From positions 1 to 8,616 of the forward strand of contig JAGXNZ010000240.1 in NCBI GenBank assembly GCA_019894655.1: a stretch of 8,616 nucleotides of DNA. Direction: 5' to 3'. A model generated the notes under the pieces. That model was not told the DNA's origin, made no database searches, and saw only the letters and a list, made by a program, of their open reading frames with translations. The stretch's first letter is position 1. Each line of letters opens with the position of its first letter. Made by a program: the position numbers and the translations under genes. This document shows, one piece after another, positions 4,977-8,616 of this stretch. Source of the DNA: Promethearchaeota archaeon. GTDB taxonomy: Archaea > Asgardarchaeota > Lokiarchaeia > Sigynarchaeales > SOKP01.

Positions 4977-6458
4977 TTAATAGTAAGTTTCTCCAGTAAT
5001 CCGATTAACTTTCAAGTGTCTAAATCTTGCTTGAAACCTAATTAATTCAGAACTTGATGATAATTTCTCAATAACTTCCGGAGGAAATAAATATTCAGCC
5101 ATTTTAAGAATCATTTCTCGCGTTTCAATGCAATTAAATAATTTCAAATTTTCAAATGAGTAAAGCAATTCAGATATTAGATCGAAATTGGTATCTTCTG
5201 AGAATTCAAGAAGTTCTAAGTTTCTATAAATTCTTGATATAATAGTCTCCAATAAACCGAATTCTTTCAGTTTCTCTAGCGTATTTCTCATATAATAAGA
5301 AAATACGACATAATATGTCGCTTCAGACGATACAAAGCCGTCTCTAAATTGTTTGATCCCATCAGGAGTTATTCTTTGCTCCAATTCTTCTAATATAGCA
5401 TATATATTTTCATCGATATTTCTTGCATGAATAAAGCTATAAATTTTCAGAATAACAACTAATTGGGATGTTTCTAGGGTCTTCAAATATGTAGATTCAA
5501 AGAATCTTGGATCTGTCTCAATTAACTTATAAAGCTGTTCATTTGTAAGCCAAAGCTTCATATACTGTGTCGCTTTTAAAAGATAATATACTCCATCTGT
5601 GGCTTGCATTAAAGGGGCTTCAAATTCGTCAATCCCTTCTTCGTACAAATTCAATAAAAAAGCTTTGACCTTTTTTTTATCTAACTTTAAATTTAACTGA
5701 TCAGCTAAGTACAACCCACAATAATAAAGATCTGGATTTCTCAAAGTAACTAAAGGTATTGTAATTAGCCATTCATCCAAATTGTTCGAAAGGTAGTTTT
5801 TTACGTGAGTGAAATCAAATTTTTTTTCTATGTGGAAAAAGCTAATGATTCGATAGATCAAGTAAAGGAGTTGTAATTTTTCTTTTGGATCTGGTAGATC
5901 CTCTAAAAGCTCAATTTTTTTTTTATTTATTTCTAATTTTTTTTCAAGCTTATCTTGTATTTGAAGATACTTTTTTAAATGTTCCTTCTTTTCCGGATAT
6001 TTATTTATTAAATCCTTTAAATTTCTTAATTCTACGATAAATTCTAAGCTCAATAAGTTAGCTGACTTCAAATTTAGCATAAATTGATTCACATCATTGA
6101 TGTCGACTAAATAATCGACGATTTTCTCTAAGAAAACCTCGTAAATTATAGGGGCTAATTTTAAATCATATAATTTATGGATCGAAGAGGAAGTCCCATT
6201 TTCAGTTTGATTAGGGTTAATAAAGGGATCTAAAAAGGCGCTCTCTAATTTTTCTTCTTCAAATCCCATTTTTTGTAAATTAGTTTTGACGATTTCTAAA
6301 AGTTTAGGAAAAGAATTATTTACATCATGATTGTTTAATTCGTTTGCATCAATGAAAACATTGATCTTTTCGTGAAAATATTGGTCTAGTCTGTTAAACA
6401 GAGAATCCTCATTGTCTAAGTATAAGCTAGAAATGTTCAACAATCCTTGGAATATCAT
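4977..6458 (-). CDS. uncharacterised 493-residue helical protein with prenyltransferase/terpene-cyclase-like repeats
   Basis: I cannot name this protein. It is almost wholly alpha-helical and acidic/lysine-rich, with no signal peptide, no clear membrane segment and only three cysteines. Residues about 145-190 are strongly charged and likely form a coiled coil or long helical hairpin. From about 230 to 445, segments of roughly 45-55 residues recur with a small or Gly residue, an aromatic pair and a Leu-rich helix: NPDLYYCGLYLADQL (241-255), ATDGVYYLLKATQYM (286-300), ESTYLKTLETSQLVVILKIY (321-340) and GFVSSEATYYVVFSYYM (374-390). The last resembles the GF...S.E.TYY pattern of protein-prenyltransferase beta subunits and squalene-cyclase repeats. 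I see no clear Asp-x-Cys...His zinc site or DxDD motif, so enzyme activity is doubtful; a scaffold or ligand-binding role is possible. It is transcribed on the same strand as the flavoprotein unit, 115 bp upstream, behind its own promoter and terminator. The start ATG lacks a Shine-Dalgarno site. Confidence 0.8.
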   Translation of the reverse strand: MIFQGLLNISSLYLDNEDSLFNRLDQYFHEKINVFIDANELNNHDVNNSFPKLLEIVKTNLQKMGFEEEKLESAFLDPFINPNQTENGTSSSIHKLYDLKLAPIIYEVFLEKIVDYLVDINDVNQFMLNLKSANLLSLEFIVELRNLKDLINKYPEKKEHLKKYLQIQDKLEKKLEINKKKIELLEDLPDPKEKLQLLYLIYRIISFFHIEKKFDFTHVKNYLSNNLDEWLITIPLVTLRNPDLYYCGLYLADQLNLKLDKKKVKAFLLNLYEEGIDEFEAPLMQATDGVYYLLKATQYMKLWLTNEQLYKLIETDPRFFESTYLKTLETSQLVVILKIYSFIHARNIDENIYAILEELEQRITPDGIKQFRDGFVSSEATYYVVFSYYMRNTLEKLKEFGLLETIISRIYRNLELLEFSEDTNFDLISELLYSFENLKLFNCIETREMILKMAEYLFPPEVIEKLSSSSELIRFQARFRHLKVNRITGETYY

Positions 6459-6480
6459 TGTTTTACTATACTCAATATAT

Positions 6481-6497
6481 TCTATAGATTATATAGA
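6481..6497 (-). promoter_or_regulatory. TATA-like box within a short palindrome, promoter of the 493-residue gene
   Basis: The minus strand reads TCTATATAATC (6487-6497), about 30-40 bases before the ATG at 6458. It lies in an imperfect palindrome whose six-base arms, TCTATA (6481-6486) and TATAGA (6492-6497), flank five bases. A TATA box at this distance implies a leader of only a few bases, in keeping with the missing Shine-Dalgarno site. The palindrome could serve a repressor, but TATA sequences are easily palindromic. Confidence 0.45.
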
Positions 6498-6775
6498 AGA
6501 ACAGAAATTAATATTTTATTCTTATTTATTAAAGTAAAATGAAAATATATGTAGATTATTATTTAATTGGGCGGTTATGTTTAAGTATGAAATTTATCAA
6601 AATGTAATTTCAAATGATAATAGTTCCTTAATATTCTTAATATGATTGATAATTTTAACTCGTAATAAAAATCCTTTTATAAAAATAAAGATTTAGGCAT
6701 TTGTATTTTTATCTTAATGGATACTTAAAATTTGAAAAAATAACTTCATAAAATTTAAAATTAAAAAAAAATCTA

Positions 6776-6785
6776 TCTATATAAG
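6776..6785 (+). promoter_or_regulatory. TATA-like box for the phosphohexomutase gene
   Basis: TCTATATAAG stands 17-26 bases before the ATG at 6802 and 26-35 before a second in-frame ATG at 6811. The usual TATA-to-start distance of 25-30 bases would place the transcript start at or just after the first ATG. That hints at a leaderless message beginning at the second ATG. An alternative box is the AT-rich stretch around 6750-6763. Confidence 0.4.
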
Positions 6786-6801
6786 ATAATTTAAGGCAAG
6801 A

Positions 6802-8238
6802 ATGAAAAATATGACATCAAACATATTTGGAACTTCAGGTATAAGAATGGTGTTCCAAAATTATAGTGAAACAGATCTAATGTTTACGCCGCAAATGGCT
6901 TTAGATGTAGGATTAGCGTTGGGTACATATTTAAAAGGTGAAGGTATCGTAGTTATCGGGAAGGATATTCGAACTTCTGCTTTACCCGTAGAATATGCAT
7001 TAATTTCTGGGATTTTAAGCTCGGGCGTTAATGTGAAAACGGTAGGAATTGTAACCACGCCCACATTAGCAATGTCTCTACGATTTTTAGATGGGAATGC
7101 TGGAGTTATGATTACCGCATCTCATAATACTCCCGAATATATTGGATTAAAATTTTGGAATCCTTCAGGCATGGGTTATTCCCACGAGCAAGAAGAAGAG
7201 ATTTCGCGAATATATGACGAGAAGAGTTTTCTTGATATCAAATGGGATCAAATTGGAAAAGTTACTTCGGTTAACGATATTAACGATAAACACATTTCAG
7301 ATATAATGAATCGTATAATATTTGATGGGAGTAAACTTAATGTTATTGTAGACCCTGGAAACGGAGCGGGATGTGAGATCGTCCCAAGACTATTAAGTGA
7401 TTACAACGTAAATATAATTACAATCAATTCACAAATGGATGGTAAATTCCCCGGAAGAAATTCAGAACCTAGTGAAAAAAATTTAATTCAGATTTCTAAA
7501 TTTTTGAAGATATCAACACAAGAAGATATTGGAATAGCGCTAGATGGGGATGCTGATAGAGTTATCTTTTTAGATGAAACTGGTGAAATTGTCGATCCAA
7601 TTAGATTATTAGCGCTCCTGGCAAAATATTATATACAAGATAATAAAAATAACCTTTCTATTAACGATATGAAAGTATCAACCCCTGTAAACTCATCTAG
7701 TTTAGTTGAGGATGTGTTAAAACCACTAGGTTGCGAGATATTAAGAACTGAAGTCGGAGATATCCAAGTAGCTCAAGCTTTACATGAGAATGGGGGATTT
7801 TTGGGTGGAGAAACTTCAGGTACTTATATTTGGCCCAGCTTTCATTATGGACCAGATTCAATAGTCACAATCGGAATAGTATTGCAAATGATGGTCAAAA
7901 CAGGAAAAAGATTAATAGAATTATTGAAAGAAATTCCACAATATCCCTATTACCGTAAGCAATTTGAGCTTATAAAAGATATTCCCTTTACGAATGAAAT
8001 TAACCAAAAAATTATTACTGAGATGAAAGAAAGCTTCGATTCTATGGGAAAAAAATTAAAATCTATTAATAAAATGGACGGTTGTAGATTCGATTACGAT
8101 AATGGATGGATTTTAATAAGGCGTTCAGGAACAAGCCCATACTTAAGAATTTCTGGCGAATCTAGTGTCGATATAAATCAATCAATTGAAATGAATAAAA
8201 TAGCTGAAGAAAAAATGAAAAAGCTAAATTTAATATAA
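6802..8238 (+). CDS. phosphoglucomutase/phosphomannomutase/phosphoglucosamine mutase family enzyme
   Basis: This 478-residue cytoplasmic enzyme of the alpha-D-phosphohexomutase superfamily moves phosphate between C6 and C1 of a hexose or hexosamine phosphate. All four domains are visible. FGTSGIR (9-15) is followed by the active-site loop TASHN (105-109), where Ser107 is the phosphoserine. The magnesium loop is DGDADR (248-253), the sugar-specificity loop GGETSGT (335-341) and the C-terminal phosphate-binding loop RRSGTSPYLRI (440-450). Length is normal. Two loops deviate slightly: the common GExSGH ends in Thr, and the common SGTEP is SGTSP. Archaeal members of this family are often bifunctional, so mannose, glucose and glucosamine phosphates are all possible substrates. 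The converging deaminase-like gene slightly favours glucosamine phosphate. The ATG at 6802 has only a weak GGCAAG upstream. Met4 (6811) would give a typical family N-terminus, MTSNIFGTSG, and better fits the TATA box. Confidence 0.93.
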   Translation: MKNMTSNIFGTSGIRMVFQNYSETDLMFTPQMALDVGLALGTYLKGEGIVVIGKDIRTSALPVEYALISGILSSGVNVKTVGIVTTPTLAMSLRFLDGNAGVMITASHNTPEYIGLKFWNPSGMGYSHEQEEEISRIYDEKSFLDIKWDQIGKVTSVNDINDKHISDIMNRIIFDGSKLNVIVDPGNGAGCEIVPRLLSDYNVNIITINSQMDGKFPGRNSEPSEKNLIQISKFLKISTQEDIGIALDGDADRVIFLDETGEIVDPIRLLALLAKYYIQDNKNNLSINDMKVSTPVNSSSLVEDVLKPLGCEILRTEVGDIQVAQALHENGGFLGGETSGTYIWPSFHYGPDSIVTIGIVLQMMVKTGKRLIELLKEIPQYPYYRKQFELIKDIPFTNEINQKIITEMKESFDSMGKKLKSINKMDGCRFDYDNGWILIRRSGTSPYLRISGESSVDINQSIEMNKIAEEKMKKLNLI

Positions 8239-8271
8239 AACTTTTGTTGACATTTATTCATTTGTTTGAAG
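8239..8271 (+). terminator. short T-rich convergent spacer, possible terminator of the mutase gene
   Basis: The 33 bases between the two converging stop codons are T-rich on the plus strand, with runs of two to four T residues, and have no strong hairpin. They could end the mutase transcript. On the minus strand the spacer is T-poor, so transcripts of the deaminase-like gene probably end inside the mutase 3' region, where the minus strand is T-rich (about 8204-8222). Confidence 0.3.
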
Positions 8272-8616
8272 TTAACTGTTTCTAATTTCTATTTTTATTC
8301 CTTTTTGTTCGAGTTTTATTTTGTTAGCAAGAAGTTCTCGACCTGCAATTTTATCCAAAATATAAATTAAATTTCCACCTTTTTCCGAATATATCTGACC
8401 ATAAGATATTGGAACATCTGGAGTAGGCTCATTTAGTAACGATTCAGTAACAGATTTAGTTTTTCGTTCTCCATTAGCTAATAACAATACTGTTTTCGAC
8501 TTATATACTAGCTCAGCACCCATACTAATAGCATAACGAGGACAGTCATTCTCTGAGTTAAATTGTCCATCGATTACTGCATTAGTTACTGTATTTTTAT
8601 CAAGTTTTATTAACAT
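8272..8616 (-). CDS. glucosamine-6-phosphate deaminase/isomerase-like protein (NagB family), C-terminal part
   Basis: The visible 115 codons end in TAA and stay open to the right edge. The methionine at 8616 is probably internal, because NagB-family proteins are about 230-270 residues long and only the last 40-50 per cent is here. The segment CPRYAISMGAELV (25-37) matches the family stretch that follows the lid region. KTVLLLANGERKTKSV (41-56) matches the strand-loop-helix with G-x-x-K, whose lysine (Lys52) corresponds to the substrate-phosphate-binding lysine of E. coli NagB. PISYGQIYSE (69-78) and ILDKIAG (86-92) match the end of the fold. The family interconverts glucosamine 6-phosphate and fructose 6-phosphate plus ammonia. 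Related members are 6-phosphogluconolactonases or sugar isomerases, and the missing half holds the deciding catalytic residues. The histidine that usually stands before the last strand is Tyr76 here. The gene converges with the mutase gene. Confidence 0.78.
   Translation of the reverse strand: MLIKLDKNTVTNAVIDGQFNSENDCPRYAISMGAELVYKSKTVLLLANGERKTKSVTESLLNEPTPDVPISYGQIYSEKGGNLIYILDKIAGRELLANKIKLEQKGIKIEIRNS

Larger units (their letters stand above)
6459..6801. other. 343-bp AT-rich divergent intergenic region
   Basis: This spacer separates the divergent 493-residue gene and the phosphohexomutase gene and must hold both promoters (listed separately). I also see a nine-base tandem repeat (CTTAATATT then CTTAATATG, 6627-6644), two similar AT-rich blocks before the mutase (around 6726-6744 and 6749-6772), and a 22-codon open frame at 6577-6645 preceded by GGGCGG. 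The island around 6569-6575 (TGGGCGG) stands out from otherwise nearly G/C-free DNA. No tRNA cloverleaf or convincing RNA gene was found. Confidence 0.5.

Noticed and set aside
6565..6600. tRNA or small structured RNA around the GGGCGG island
   Set aside because: No acceptor stem, T-loop or other cloverleaf element could be paired in the flanking AT-rich sequence.
8614..8616. Start codon of the deaminase-like gene
   Set aside because: The visible part matches only the C-terminal portion of NagB-family proteins, so this Met codon is most likely internal and the gene continues past the window.
1..8616. CRISPR array, transposase, integrase or attachment-site repeats
   Set aside because: No regularly spaced repeats, terminal inverted repeats or mobile-element genes are seen. 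The few short repeats are AT-rich and local.

Overview
The window reads as a piece of an AT-rich archaeal chromosome. TATA-like boxes lie about 30-45 bases before most start codons. Ribosome-binding signals are short matches to the 16S 3' tail, and T-tracts follow several stop codons. Proteins are rich in Lys, Ile and Asn. Gene content (an AGPS-like flavoprotein, a large helical-repeat protein of unknown function, an archaeal-type phosphohexomutase) would fit an Asgard-type archaeon, but that placement is an inference; no rRNA or other marker gene is present.

Layout. Bases 1-386 (minus) carry the N-terminal part of an alpha/beta hydrolase that runs off the left edge. Bases 591-4861 (minus) hold the core of the window: in transcription order an AGPS-like FAD-dependent oxidase/dehydrogenase, a CCG-domain iron-sulfur protein whose GTG start directly abuts the flavoprotein stop codon, and an FGGY carbohydrate kinase. 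Upstream on the same strand (4977-6458) is a 493-residue protein I cannot name; part of it resembles the helical repeats of the prenyltransferase/terpene-cyclase fold. A 343-bp AT-rich divergent spacer (6459-6801) separates it from a plus-strand phosphoglucomutase/phosphomannomutase/phosphoglucosamine mutase gene (6802-8238). That gene converges with the C-terminal part of a glucosamine-6-phosphate deaminase-like gene running off the right edge (8272-8616, minus).

How the genes may work together. The flavoprotein and CCG protein look like two subunits of one membrane- or carrier-linked dehydrogenase: FAD takes electrons from a small hydroxylated substrate, and the Fe-S/CCG subunit passes them on, as in GlpABC, GlcDEF or HdrD-type systems. 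The kinase would phosphorylate the substrate before or after oxidation. Glycerol to glycerol 3-phosphate to DHAP is the simplest reading. However, the kinase lacks two glycerol-binding hallmarks, and the flavoprotein carries the His-triplet and other signatures of alkyl-DHAP synthase rather than of GlpA or D-lactate dehydrogenase. The true substrate is therefore open, and this three-gene unit is the most interesting part of the window. The mutase and the deaminase-like gene suggest hexosamine-phosphate/nucleotide-sugar metabolism and are probably unrelated to the first unit.

I saw no tRNA, rRNA, CRISPR array, insertion sequence or other mobile element.
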